A DNA stretch of 64,000 nucleotides from NCBI GenBank assembly GCA_030737875.1, contig CM060918.1:777412552-777476551 (forward strand). Direction: 5' to 3'. Position 1 is the stretch's first letter, and every line of letters begins with the position of its first letter. Below the pieces are notes generated by a model. It was not told the origin of the DNA. It made no database searches and saw nothing but the letters and a program-made list of their open reading frames with translations. Made by a program: the position numbers and the translations under genes. This document shows positions 25,321-38,746 of this stretch, in pieces. This stretch comes from Allium sativum. Taxonomy: Eukaryota; Streptophyta; Magnoliopsida; Asparagales; Amaryllidaceae.

Positions 25321-26639
25321 CACCCCAAACCTCAACCCTAGAACTCATTCTATGAAGCCGTCATGCTGTTCGTCTACAAACTGACCTAGCCTCCATTCAT
25401 CTACCCCAAACTAGAGAATCAAATTCAAACTAGGAATCAATTAGAAGAACAAGAGAATCAAACGTCTACATCAAAGGATAGCTTTTCAAATTCAGAAATA
25501 AGATCCCATAAATCAAGTCCGTCCTTTTTCTGTAAGTATAGTTATTGTTTAGATGTGAACACCTAATAAGAAATCACGACTGTAATAACTGGATCTAGAA
25601 CTATGCCTAATTCTATTCGTGCCTATCCTTTTGTCAATTTTGAATTGCCTATGCCTATGAGACTATTATGATTGATGTAATAACACCTATCGTGCCTATG
25701 AGACTATTGTGATTGACATACTGAAACCTAACATGCCTATGAGACTGTTGGATTGACAAAATGTAACCTATCATGTCTATGGAACTGTTGTGATTAATTT
25801 ATCATGTTGTATATCCTATGCCTATGAGACTATTGGACTGACATAATTGAACCTACCATGTTTATATGCAAATTACATGATAAGTTATGTTCATACATGC
25901 TTACATGTTTAGATCCAAACTAGTACCCATGTTTAAGATCAATATAACTTCATGCTTATACAATTAGATCTACGCTAGTTCGCATGTTAATTGGATCTAA
26001 ATTAAATGTAAGATCACGTTCATGTGCTTAATTAAGTTTATATCATTCTATCCCAAATTTATACTATGCATGTTCATCTATATTGTTTAGGCCTGTTGGA
26101 ATGTTACATGTCCCTTTCTTTTCCCTTTTGTTTATAAGTTAGGCTAATTTGTGAGCCTAACGTTCTATGTGAATTATGCGAACGAATAACGGGGGAGACG
26201 TTGGGAAAAAATATTGAACTACATGCTATTGGCATAGAATGGCTCAAAATCATGTAAATAATTAGTAGCATGAAATGGTAGAATTTGTATACCTAGAATT
26301 ATGGACATAATTTGGAGGGTAAATGGGGCATGACTTGAATTGACAACACTTGTGGATAATTTACATATGAACATAAATTGTAAATATGTAAATTAATTTA
26401 AAAAATGAATAAGCCTAACCCGATGTTAGATTGAGTTACGGTGTAAGACTGCCCGGAACCGCCCGTCACATCCAGCAACCGGAATAATATAGATCTAAAG
26501 TGAGAGGTTAGCACATTAAGCCCAAAACCCGAGGTTAGATTGAGTTGCGGTGTAAGACTGCTCGGAACTACCCTGCACATCCAGCGACTACAACAATATG
26601 GATCTAATATGAGAGGTTGGTGCTTTAATAAATGAATTG

Positions 26640-27190
26640 AAGCTAAGAAACAGACAGGTTAAGAATGGTAGGGTTAAGTTAACACAACAGGGCAACACTT
26701 AACCAATGGAACATGACAAGTGGTAGGGTTAAGTTAACACAAGAGGGCAACACTTAACCAATATAACATGATGTGTGATAAGGTTAAGTAACACAAGAAG
26801 GCAACACTCAACTAATACAACATGGTGTGTGATAGGGTTAAGTAACACAAGAGGGCAACTCTTAACCAATGTAACATGACAAGTGGGTGGGTTAAATTAA
26901 CTCGACTGGATTGATGACACTTAACTATTATAACATGATGAACGAGTGGGGTTAAGTTAATGGGAAACACTTAACCAATATAACATGATGAACAAGTAGG
27001 GTTAAGTAAATGGGAAACACTTAACCAATATAATATGATGAATGAACATGGTTAAGTTAATAGAAAACACTTTACCAATTAAAACATGATTGAATGAGAA
27101 GGGTTAAGTTAATAAGAAACACTTAACCAACATGACATGACGTGTGGATGGGTTAAGTTAACTTGAAGGGATGGATAACACTTAACCAAT
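26640..27190. repeat. GGTTAAG...CTTAACC minisatellite in element C LTR
   Basis: About ten units of roughly 55-60 bp each pair gggttaagttaa with cacttaaccaatataacatg. The two arms are complementary, so every unit can form a hairpin. A shorter relative of this array is found in element B LTRs (about 30370-30530 and 36790-36950). Confidence 0.9.
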
Positions 27191-28108
27191 TTGGGGGGTA
27201 TACGAATAAACCCTAGAAAATCCTATTAACGGGGACCCATTTCAGTAGTAACCCACATAGATGTATCACGGTACCCTGAACTAAGCAGGGTGGGGCACGA
27301 TTACTAGGCTGATTATAAGTGGTAAAAATAGCGGCAAGGGTGCAGCAGTGTAGTTCCGACGAAGTATGGGCATGCATGTGCTCCGGAGTGGAAAAGCAGG
27401 CACTGGGCATCAGTAGTATACACTATGCATCTTGAATCATGTCGGGTCGCTATCATAGGGATTGATACACCTTATGGTGGGACCAACATAGGGTATCTAC
27501 ATGCAAGAGAGGGCCGATTGACACAAACACAAAAAAAATTAATACAAGTAGCGAGCCGAATCAATAGGGTAGTAAGGGTACATCTAACATCTTCATGGCA
27601 ATTGGGCTGATTGAGGTAAGACCCTCATACTAGATGTGCACCTGAAGGCTACCACAATGCGGGGTTGGGATCACCTTATTATATAACGTAGGATACTAGT
27701 CGGGACACTAGTAGGGGATACGGATCCTTTCACATGATACTAGTTGGGACACTAGTAATGGATATGGATCGTTCCATAAAAGACACTAGTTAGAATGCTA
27801 GTTGGGTGGTGCAGAGAAAAGAAATCAGAGAAAGAACCGAAGCGCATTCAATGTATCTTACCTTGTCATATCTAACGATCATTATTTGTTGTCTTTCTAT
27901 GCTTATCATCATGGTTATGTCTGGTATTCAGTTTATTCATGTCATGATCCTTTTGCCTATTTACATGCTAAATAATCACTGGACTTACCAGACTTAGGTC
28001 TGACACGTTTTCTTTCGCCTTCTTTTCTTCTATTCCCCCTCCCCCCACCCCAAGGTTTACAGGGAGGAAATATTACCACTTAGCTCAGTTTTCTTTCCAA
28101 GCTCGAGG

Positions 28109-28113
28109 ATAGT
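28109..28113. repeat. TSD (ATAGT), left of element B
   Basis: It matches 38742-38746. Confidence 0.95.
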
Positions 28114-28452
28114 TGTAACACCTTGCCTTTTTAATAGAGTTAAAAATGTACATAAATGTGTATATACATAGCTAGGTAAATAACGGTGATGTACAATGAA
28201 AATGTATTAATATATGGAAGAGAAGGAAAAATTAATTCGATAACAGTGTACATAACAGAGAAGACAATAAAATAAGGATACTTAATTTAGCTATCAGGAA
28301 TTAAGTAAAATGGACATCACCATTGCGTTTGTCTCGGAATTCTACTTGGAGTAGAGTCCAAGTTTTCGAAAATCAGACTCCGTATGAAAGAGGTATGACC
28401 TTCGGAAGATTCAACAAAAATTCAGAATTTACATAGGAGAATACCCAGGCAG

Positions 28453-28470
28453 GTCGACTGGGGGTCGACC
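28453..28470. promoter_or_regulatory. GTCGAC pair in element B 5' LTR
   Basis: Two boxes start at 28453 and 28464, 11 bp apart (about one helical turn), roughly 113-124 bp before the TATA box. The pair is conserved in the 3' LTR at 34872 and 34883. Confidence 0.85.
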
Positions 28471-28576
28471 TCCTCCTGATTTTTTTTTTCAGATCTGGGC
28501 AGTGACAATTTTTGGTGTGCTAGACGGACCGAATAGCTTCTAGGGCGATCTAATGGCTCTAAAACACTCTCTACAC

Positions 28577-28586
28577 CTATAAAATA
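28577..28586 (+). promoter_or_regulatory. TATA box of element B 5' LTR
   Basis: CTATAAAATA. The 3' LTR copy lies at 34995-35004. Confidence 0.8.
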
Positions 28587-30747
28587 GTGCCTTGACATAA
28601 CCTAATCCACAAACAATTCTTTCTGACGCCTCCATGCCGCCAAACTTCAACCAAACATGGCCGCCGCCCCCAAAACTCTAAATTAAATTGAAAGCTCTTC
28701 ATCAACTTTGGAGTTTAATCAAATCAAGTAGCAAAATTCTTCATCAACAATTCATGCTCCTCACCAATAATCAAATAAGAAGATTAAATCAGCTTTCTAC
28801 ATCAATGACAAATCGTTTATTTTCCCCAATCCAGTCAAGGTGAGTGGAATTATAATAAATTTGTTACATAATAGTATTATTATCGTTCATCATTCCCCAA
28901 TTATTAATTTAATTCAAGATTCATGTTATAATAATTGTTCCTTTTATTCTCATTCCCCTTTTTATTTTTGGATCTAGGTTATCTCGAACCTAGATGAAAA
29001 TCTTATTATGCATATGTGCGGTTGGAATATGGAAATGCTGGGCATAATCTACTTTATGCATTCGAGAAATATAATTTGTAATTTGGGGTTTGTGGCATAA
29101 CAATTGTTGTTGTGAATATTGGGCATAATTTATTATATGCAATCGAGAAATATAATCTGTAATTTGGGGTTTGTGGCATAACAATTGTCGTTGCGAATAT
29201 TGGGTATAATTTATTTTATGCAATTGAGGAATATAATCTGTAATTTGGTATTGGCGTGTAACAATTATTATTGCAAATATTAGGATAATTGGCAAAGTAT
29301 ATGCTGAGATTATTTAAATGGAATGAATGGAAAGGATCTTGAAAATTGGTGATTTGGAGTAACTTACGGTAAAAATATATAAAGCTCGAATTTGAGACTC
29401 GAAAATTGGATATTCCATTAAGATCCTAGAAACATAATAAAAAATGGAATATGTGGGACAAACCATGTTTTTTATGTAACTATGGAACTTGACGCATAAC
29501 ATGAAATTGACAATAGTGGTATAACTTGAGCGTGAACATGCTTGTGAATTGGTAATTGATATTTGATATCTAGAATGAACATGAACATGCTTGTAAATTT
29601 ATAATTGGCCTATGACACCTAGAATAGACATGAATTGTAATTAAGTTAAATTTAGAACACATGACATGAATTTGGGGTTTGGGTGAAAGACGATTGTTAA
29701 TGAATGCCTATGACACGAGGTTAGGCGCGTTTGTGGTGTAAGATTGCCTAGAACCGCCCGGCAAATCCAGCAACCACAAGCGGATGTCTAATGTGAGAGG
29801 TCAACGACAAGAACTAGAGGCGTAACAGTTTATGATATGAGGTTAGGCGCGTTGTGGTATAAGTCTGCCCGAAACAGCCCGACAAATCCAGCAGCCACGA
29901 ACGGACGTCTAATGTGAGAAATCATACATCATTACGACTAAATAAATAAATTAAGAAATACTAACGGTAATAAGACATGTGGGTGACATGGGTATGGTTA
30001 GAGGGTTAAGTGGGTGATATAAATGGCATGTAAAACATGACTAAGGCAGACCTAACCGTAGTAAGACATGTATAAGACGTGGAAACTATAATAAAGGGGG
30101 TTAAGTGGGACACGAGTGACATGTGAAACAAAAATTTAGATATGCTTAACCAAATGGGTCCCGTAACGGTATCATAAATTAATTAAATTGGGTAAAGTTT
30201 AAGTAACGGGTTAAGTAAATGGAAGGGTTAAGTCAAATCTAAAATTAATGACAAGAAATGGGGAATGATAAATAACCTATTACGAATAAACTTGAATAAG
30301 GCAAGAAAGGATAATAGGTGGAAATTATAACTTATGGGACAAGATAAGTTATAGGAAACGATAAGGTAGATGAGATAACACTTAACCAATTTGACATGAT
30401 ATATGGGTAGGTTAAGTCAACATGAACTGATAGAAAACACTTAACCAATTTGACATGACGTGTGGGTTGAATTGAATACGTGAGTGGGGGTTAAGTCAAG
30501 TTGGACACATGGGAAAACTTAACCAATATAACAGTATTAAAGCAAGGAAAAATGGGGAATGATAAGATTAAATAATGGATAAACTTATCCTAAGTATAAG
30601 AAATGAATATGACTTAAGATGTAATACAAGACTCGAAGGGTGGGACGACTTATACCATGAAATAAGTTAATCTAAGCTGGAAATGTGGGAGAACACCCAT
30701 ACGCTGTTATTTGATAAAGAGAACTTAAGTCACGCTTGAATTCATAG

Positions 30748-31030
30748 GTAAACCTTAGTTATAGAGAACTAAGTAACAGAAACTAAGTATCAAACCTTGG
30801 TTAAGAGAACCAAGTAATAAATCTTAGTTAAGAGAACTAAGTAAATAACGAGAAAGAGAACTAAGTAGTAAACCTTAGTTAAGAGGACTAAGTAGTAAAC
30901 CTTAGTTAATAAAACGAATGATTCAGGAAACTAAGTAGTAAACCTTAGTTAAGAAAACGAATGATTCAGGAAACTAAGTAGTAAACCTTAGTTAAGAGAA
31001 CTAAGTAGTAAACCTTAGTCAAGAAAGCCA
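30748..31030. repeat. Hairpin minisatellite (CTTAGTT...AACTAAG) in element B 5' LTR
   Basis: Repeats of aaccttagttaagagaactaagtagt occur in direct tandem, with some 43-bp higher-order units carrying acgaatgattcagg. The arms CTTAGTT and AACTAAG are exact complements around a loop of about 5 nt. The counterpart in the 3' LTR (about 37168-37400) has fewer units, part of the length difference between the LTRs. Confidence 0.9.
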
Positions 31031-32381
31031 AGTAGAACACGAGAAGGAGCGAACGTCCGCTCCAACGGTCTAGGTTACAAAGCACGCGACTTCGAGGGGA
31101 CGTGAGGGTACTCTTGGCATCCCTCTGTGAGGTTGTAGATGATCCTCCTAGGCTCATGGAGGTTAAGGTCTGCGTTAGAAGAGCCAAGAGTATGCCTTGG
31201 TTGTAATATAAGGCAACCTAAAGACTAGGATGGACCAACGTGAGGCGGCGAAATCTAGATTAGCCCTGTGATAGCACGTCGTCGTCTACCTACCATCTTG
31301 AGTCAATCGAGCGCGTGAAGTGGAAAGGCGGAGAACTCCAAAAGACCACATACTTGCTATCGAGTTATGGGTGAGGTTGGCCAATAGGTTTGTGGGTGCA
31401 TAGGGGGCCTACGTACAGTACTCATTCTTGATTTTCTTGGGTGCCTTTCATTAGTTGAGGGAGGGGTAAAGTGGAACCATAGCCACACACAATTAAAGAA
31501 GACCTTAGTATCTGCATCGGCAGATAACTTAAAGCTCCCGATCGAGTTCCGTGTTTCTTGATTTGCCATGCCATTGGACTCGGGCTGCACATATAGAGGA
31601 CATGTGCAACTAGACATTGAAAACGATTCACGACGCGTACGTGGGGAAAGTCTAGGAACATTCATCGCTCTGGGTGGTGTGTCCTAGACTAGGAGGCATT
31701 GTTCGATAGGTAGCATAAACCCCAGTGGCCCTGGGTAGCGTAAACCCTGGTTGAATTTAGGAAGCACTCGATAGTAAACCCTAGATTAGATCTTGGTAAT
31801 ATACGAAATCTAGCAAGATCAAGAGTGGCAGTCCAAACGATTTCGAGAATGGTGGCACAACACTGAAGTAGTATAGATTTACATGATGAAGCCCGTACGA
31901 CATACGGCAAAGGACTATATATATACATGGAAATGATTACACGAGCTGGGGTGTCTACATATACGTTGTATTAGGTTAATCTACTAGTGGGACATGAGTA
32001 TAGCCTAGAGAGCTAACATTGTTAACAACCTAATAACCAAGAAAATGTAACTGAACAGTATATGTAGGATTATACAGAAGTTTATTCTAAGTCCACTCAC
32101 ACAGAACTTATGTTCTGACCCCCTCCTTATTACATACTTCTAGGCTTGGTTCATGATAGAGATGGTATAGCTTTGGATACTGGTTTAGCAGTATTGTTAA
32201 TAAGGTAGAGCAATATTTGAACATTATACTTTATTTCCTTGCACTATGAGATGCTTTACGAGTTCTGACATGTTTCTTTGTCTCTGTAATTTTCTGCAGG
32301 ATACCAGAGCACTCAACTCGGGTTTCGGTAGATTGGATTTTTGAAAAAAAATATGTCTGTCGGAATCCGGGCTGTTACATC

Positions 32382-32393
32382 TGGTATCAGAGC
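32382..32393 (+). other. Primer-binding site of element B
   Basis: TGGTATCAGAGC, two bases after the LTR, is complementary to the 3' end of plant initiator-methionine tRNA. Confidence 0.93.
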
Positions 32394-34520
32394 TTCGGTT
32401 TAGTGATCTTAGGGAGATAATGAGTGAACGTATTTGTATTTTCTAAAATAGAAATATATTATATATATAAACCTAAATCCATATAGTGGCCCACTAGACA
32501 TGAAAAGAGTTGGGATATCTAGTTTGTACACTTAAGGAATGAGCATAGGAATTTGGAAACCATTAGGTGGTTGGGAAAGTGTACAATATGACTTGAAGCT
32601 AGAGAAAGAAAATATCCCATTGGTTGGAAACTGAAATATTAGTATTTCAGATTAGTGGGTTTAGAAATGAAACCTTAGAAATTAGAAAAGTTTGAAATAT
32701 GAAGAATGGATTAGGAATATATATATATATATAGTCGAGAGAATTGAATTCGCGAAAGTGCCTTGGAAATCCTAGTGGGTTGAAGACCCGCTTCGAGTCT
32801 AACCCAATGATATGCTTTTAAGAACTTGAATCTGTAAAAGAATTTGGGTATTTTTCCAAGATTTAATCTTAAAAGTATTTTGATAAATGCATGTTGGGTT
32901 TTAATGTAAAGTGGGGTATATTGTGTAAAATAATGATTTATTGTTTTAAAAGAATTTTCTCCTAAAAAGGTGCATATTATGGAGCATAAATAGCTCGCTA
33001 GTTTTCATATATGTAACGAAGATTTGAAATCTCTATTCGGTTAACAATAAATTTTGATTATTGTTTTAAAAAGAAATTTTGTTGGGTGAACAAAATAAGC
33101 GGTAGTGTGTAAGAATAGAATAGATATTTGCACCTTAGCAGCCAAAGTTAACATTGTAAATCGGAACAGTGTAACCCATTAGTTGTCCTTGTCTACTCTA
33201 GTTTTGTGATTTGAAAAAAATATTTTGCAATTTTACTTTGTAAATGTTTTTATGGTTTGGAAAAAGCAAGTTTTTGAGAAAAGAAAATAAAGGTTTAACA
33301 CTTCTAATTTTTGAAAGAAAAATGTAATGAAAAGAAAGGAGGCCAAACCATGTTTTAAAAAGAATGGAGTAGGTAAGGATTAGTGCCTAGAATAGAACGA
33401 GAGAGAGTTAAAGCTATGAATTAAACAATTGGAACCAACTAGAGATTGGTTGAGTTAAGTGATTCTCTTAGTGTCAATCTGATGTTGATTTCGGTCTTCG
33501 GGTTAATATTTAGGGAGTTACTCTCTTGCCAATTTACAGTCAGTGATTAGCTAATATTAAACTAATGGAAAAAAAAATCCCGTAGAATGCATAAGCATTG
33601 AGAAACCTGGGTTTGTTGCTGGAGAAAAAGAAAGAAAAAGGATAGGCTAGTAATACACAGCAAGGACTAGTAGTGACTACTAAGTAGTAAAGGGCAAGTA
33701 ACTGGGTAGATCCTGTTATGTGGACTTGCAATTGTCTGAGATGAGTAAGTCCTAAGATTCTTGGCCCGTAGTGGTAGCTGTGTAGGATGTTGTTTGAGTT
33801 GAAAATAGAAAAAGCTTATTTGAAATAATAAACTTAAGTAATTGGATTAAGTCAAGTAAGCTAAGAAAGAGAATAGCCTAACTAACAAGAAACAATAAAT
33901 TCAGTAAAGCAACAAACATGAATGGGAAAAGAAAATAAAGATCTTAAGAAAAAGATGAATAAATATGAAATTCTTCCAAGGTAAGTTGAAAAAAAGAAGA
34001 AATTTTCTTACGTGGTTGTGCTTGGATAGGAAAATAGGAAATCTTCATAGAGTAGTCACATTAAAATCCAAGTACGATTAGTAAAGAAAAACGGAGGATG
34101 TGAATTTTTCCGTTTTATAACTTTTCGTAACATAAGAAATCAAATTAGGAAAATTAGATTTTTCTAAATTTCGAATTTAATGATGGATGGTAGGGTTTTG
34201 GATGCGACAATTGGGTGAACTATGCTCTTATTCTATAAGAGTATAGGAAAACTTGGATGAAAAATATTTTGATTTTTCAAGAATATTGCATTCATATAGA
34301 ACTGCAAGTATATTTAGGATGGGAGCATCATGTTCTGAAAGAGTTTTTAAATTTTGCATACATATAGGTGGATCCAAATTAGGCATACATACTTTACAAT
34401 GATGTATCTCACTTTGCACATGTGCACAATGTTTGCAACAATTGGATGCACACTTGATGGATGGATATTGCGAGGGATTATTTATTTTACTCTTATCGAA
34501 TTTCGGGGACGAAATTCTTT
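32394..34520 (+). mobile_element. Element B internal domain, non-coding (about 2.1 kb)
   Basis: No frame here resembles gag, protease, RT, RNase H or integrase. The element must depend on proteins supplied by an autonomous relative, as described for large retrotransposon derivatives (LARDs). The retained PBS, PPT and matching TSD show that it moved as a unit. A segment at 33485-33538 is shared with 62868-62923 outside this element. Confidence 0.85.
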
Positions 34521-34533
34521 AAGGGTGGGAGAA
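34521..34533 (+). other. Polypurine tract of element B
   Basis: AAGGGTGGGAGAA lies directly before the 3' LTR, preceded by tttcggggacgaaattc, a phrase common before gypsy 3' LTRs and also present before the element C 3' LTR. Confidence 0.93.
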
Positions 34534-37500
34534 TGTTATACCCCGCATTTTTAATAGTGTTAAAAATGTACATAAATGTGTATATACATAGCTAGGTAAA
34601 TAATGGTGATGTACAATGAAAATTTACTAATATTTTGAAGAGAAGGAAAAATTAATTCGATAACAGTGTACGGAATAGAGAAGACAATAAAATAAGGATA
34701 CTTAATTTAAATATCAGGAACTAAGTAAAATGGACATCACAATTGCGTTTGTCTCGGAGTTCTGCTTGGAATAGAGTCCGAGTTTTCGAAAATCGGACTC
34801 CGCGTGAAAGAGTTATGGCCTTCGGAAGATTCAACAAAAATTCAGAATTATATAGGAAAATACCCAGGCAGGTCGACCGGGGGGTCGACCTCCCCCTGAT
34901 TTTTTTTCATATCTGGGCAGTGACAACTTTTGGTGTGCTGGACGGACCGAATGGTTTCTAGGGCGATCTAATGGCACTAAAACACTCTCTACACCTATAA
35001 AATAGTGCCTAGACCTAACCTAATTCATAAACAATTCCTTCTGACACATCCATGCCGCCAAACTTCAACCAAACATGGTCGCCGCCCCAAAACTCTAAAT
35101 TAAATTGAAAGCTCTTCATCAACTTTGGAGTTTAATCAAATCATGTAGCAAAATTCTTCATCAACAATTCATGCTCCTCACCAATAATCAAATAAGAAGA
35201 TTAAATCAGCTTTCTACATCAACGACAAATCGTTTATTTTCCCCAATCCAGTCAAGGTGAGTGGAATTATAATAAATTTGTTGCATAATAGTATTATTAT
35301 CGTTCATCATTCCCCGGTTATTAATTTAATTCAAGATTCATGTTATAATAATTGTTCCTTTTATTCTCCTTCCCTTTTTTATTTTTCGATCTAGGTTATC
35401 TCGAATCTAAACGAAAATCTTATTATGCATACGTTCGGTTGGAATATGCAAATGTTGGGCATAATCTATTTTATGCACTCGAGAAATATAATCTGTAATT
35501 TGGGGTTTGTGGCATAACAATTTTTGTTCAGAGTATTGGTCATAATTTATTTTATGCAATCGAGAAATATAATCTGTAATTTGGGGTTTGTGGCATAACT
35601 ATTGTCGTTGCAAATATTGGGCATAATTTATTTTATGCAATCAAGGAATATAATATGTAATTTGGGATTGGGGCGTAACAATTATTATTGCAAATATTGG
35701 GATAGTTGGCAAAGTATATATATTGAGTTTATTTAAATGGAATGAGTGGAAAGGATCTTGAAAATTGGTGATTTGGAGTAACTTGCGCTAAAAATAAATA
35801 AAGCTTGAATTTGAGACTTGAAAATTGGATATGCCATTAAGGTCCTAGAAACGTAAATAAAAATGGAATATGTTGGACAAACCATATTTTTTTATGTAAT
35901 TATGGAATTCGACGCATAACATGAAATTGACAATAGTGGCATAACTTGAGCGTGAACATGCTTGTGAATTGGTAGTTGACATTTGATATCTAGAATTAAC
36001 ATGAACATGCTTGTAAATTTATAATTGCACTATGACACCTAGAATAGAAATGAATTGTAATTAAGTTAAATTTAGAACACATGACATGAATTTGGGGTTT
36101 AGGTGAAAGACGATTGTTAATGAATGCCTATGACACGAGGTTGGGTGCGTTTGTGGTGTAAGTCTGCCCAGAACCGGCCGGCAAATCCAGTAACCACAAG
36201 CGGACGTCTAATGTGAGAGGTTAACGGCAAGAACTAGAGGCGTAACGGTTTATGACACGAGGTTAGGCGCATTGTGGTATAAGTCTGCCCGAAACCGCCC
36301 GGCAAATCCAGCAGCCATGAATGGACATTTAATATGAGAGGTCATACATCGTTATGGCATAATAAATAAATTAAGAAATACTAACCATAATAAGACATGT
36401 GGGTGACATGGGTATGGTTAGTGGGTTAAGTGGGTGATATAAATGACATGTAAAACATGACTAATGTAGACTTAACCGTAGTAAGACATGTGTAAGACAA
36501 GGAAACTATAATAAAGGGGTTAAGTGGGACACGGGTAACATGTGAAACAAAAACTTAGATATGCTTAACTAAATGGGACCCGTAACGGTATCATAAATTA
36601 AATAAATTGGGTAAAGTTTAGTTAACGGGTTAAGTAAATGGAAGGGTTAAGTTAAATCTAAAATTAATGACAAGAAATGGGAATGATAAATAACCTATTA
36701 CGAATAAACTTGAATAAGGAAAGAAATGATAATAGGTGGAAATTATATCTAATGGGACAAAACAAGTTATAGGAAACGATAAGGTAGATGAGATAGCACT
36801 TAACCAATTTGACATGATATATGGGTAGGTTAAGTCAACATGAACTGATAGATAACACTTAACCAATTTGACATGACGTGTGGGTTGAATTGAATATGTG
36901 ACTGGGGGTCAAGTCAACTTGGACACATGGGCAAACTTAACCAATATAACTGTATCAAAGCAAGGAAAAATGGGGAATGGTAAGATTAAATAATAGATAA
37001 ACTTATCCTAGGGATAAGAAATGAATATGACTTAAGATGTAATACAAGACTCGAAGGGTGGGATGACTTATACCATGAAATAAGTTAATCTAAGCTAGAA
37101 ATGCGGGAGAACACCCGTACGCTGTCATTTGATAAAGAGAACTTAAGTCATGCTTGAATTCATAGGTAAACCTTAGTTAAAGAGAACTAAGTAATAGAAA
37201 CTAAGTATCAAACGTTGGTTAAGAGAACCAAGTAATAAACCTTAGTTAAGAGAACTAAGTAAATAACGAGAAAGAGAACTAAGTAGTAGACCTTAGTTAA
37301 GAGGACTAAGTAGTAAACCTTAGTTAAGAAAACGAATGATTCAGGAAACTAAGTAGTAAACCTTAGTTAAGAGAACTAAGTAGTAAACCTTAGTCAAGAA
37401 ATCCAAGTAGAACACGAGAAGGAGCGAATGTCCGCTCCAACGGTTTGGGTTACGAAGCACGCGGCTTCTTGGGGACGTGAGGGTACTCTTGGCATCCCTT

Positions 37501-38741
37501 TGTGAGGTTGCATATGATCCTTCTGGGCTCACAGAGGTTAAGGTCCGCGTTAGAGTATGTCTTGGTTGCAATATAAGGCAACCTAAGGACTAGGACGGAC
37601 CAGCGTGAGCCAGCGATATCTAGATTAGCCCGGTGATAGCATGTCGTCGTCTACCTACCATCTTGAGTCAATCGAGCACGTGAAGCGGAAAGGCGGAGAA
37701 CTCCAAAAGACCATATACTTGCTATCTAGTTATGGGTGAGGTTGTCCAATAGGTTTGTGGGGGCATAAGGGGCCTGCATACAGTTCTCATTCTTGATTTT
37801 CTTGGGTGCCTTTCATTAGTTGAGGGAGGGGTCAAGTGGGACCATAGCCACACACAGTTAAAACATACCTTAGCATCTACATCGGCAGATAACTTAAAGC
37901 TCCTGACCGAGTTCCATGTTTCTTGATTTGCCCTGCCACGGGACTCGGGCCGCACATATAGAGGACATGTGCAACTGGACATCGAAACGATTCACGACGC
38001 ATACATGGGGAAAGTCCAGGAACGTTTATCGCTCTGGGTAGTGTGTCCTAGACTAGGGGCATTGGTCGATAGGTAGCATAAAACCCAGTGGCCCTGGGTA
38101 GCGTAAACCCTGGTTGAATCTAGGGAGCGCTCGATAGTAAACCCTAGATTAGATCTGGGTAATATACGGAATCTAGCAAGATCAAGAGTGGCAGTCCAAA
38201 CAATTTCGAGAATGGTGGCACTACACTGAAGTGTATAGATTTACATGATGAAGCCCGTACGACATACGGCAAAGGACTGTATATATACATGGAAATGATT
38301 ACATGAGCTGGGGTGTCTTCATATACGTTGTATTAGGTTAATCTACTAGTGGGACATGAGTATAGCCTAGAGAGCTAACATTGTTAACAACCTAATAACC
38401 AAGAAAATGTAACTGAACGGTATATGTAGGATTAAACAGAAGTTTATTCTAAGTCCACTCACACAGAACTTATGTTCTGGCCCCCTCCCTATTACATACT
38501 TCCAGTTTAGATTCATGACAGAGATGGTATAGCTTTGGATACTGGTTTAGCAGTATTGTTAATAAGGTAAAGCAATATTTGAACATTATACTTTATTTCC
38601 TTCCGCTGTGAGATGCTTTACGAGTTTTGACATGTTTCTTTGTCTCTGTCTTTTTATGCAGGATACCAGAGCACCCAACTCGGGTTTCAGTAGATTGGAA
38701 TTTTGAAAAAAAATTGGTCTGCAGGAATCTGGGTTGTTACA
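34534..38741 (+). mobile_element. Element B 3' LTR (4.21 kb)
   Basis: It starts TGTTATACC and ends TTGTTACA. It aligns with 28114-32379 and is about 58 bp shorter, partly because it has fewer hairpin repeat units. Many of the differences seen are transitions. The TSD follows immediately. Confidence 0.93.
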
Positions 38742-38746
38742 ATAGT
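38742..38746. repeat. TSD (ATAGT), right of element B
   Basis: It matches 28109-28113. Confidence 0.95.

Larger units (their letters stand above)
24766..28113 (+). mobile_element. Element C (gypsy, Tekay/Del type): 5' LTR, first part
   Basis: This aligns with the 3' LTR starting at 42602 (TGTAACACC). Here the terminus reads AGTAACACC, so the first base has probably mutated. The LTR is interrupted at 28113 by element B and resumes at 38747, giving about 3.7 kb in total. Landmarks are a 26-bp palindrome with E2F-type sites (25022), a GTCGAC cluster (25051-25116), a TATA box (25312), a donor-like tctgtaagta (about 25530), a duplicated 108-bp block (26420 and 26528) and a GGTTAAG/CTTAACC repeat array. 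Confidence 0.85.
28114..32379 (+). mobile_element. Element B 5' LTR (4.27 kb)
   Basis: It begins TGTAACACC and ends CTGTTACA, and it is followed after two bases by a perfect primer-binding site. It aligns over its whole length with 34534-38741, at roughly 93-95% identity by eye. Inside are a GTCGAC pair (28453 and 28464), a TATA box (28577), a splice-donor motif (28840), duplicated 'ccgcccggcaaatccagc' blocks (about 29716 and 29836), GGTTAAG repeats, a CTTAGTT/AACTAAG hairpin array (30748-31030), and an acceptor motif (ends at 32299). An LTR this long with no coding capacity is typical of gypsy-derived LARD elements. Confidence 0.93.

Noticed and set aside
36630..36866. Minus-strand hydrophobic frame in element B 3' LTR
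   Set aside because: It is the reverse reading of the GGTTAAG repeat region and is not kept in the 5' LTR.
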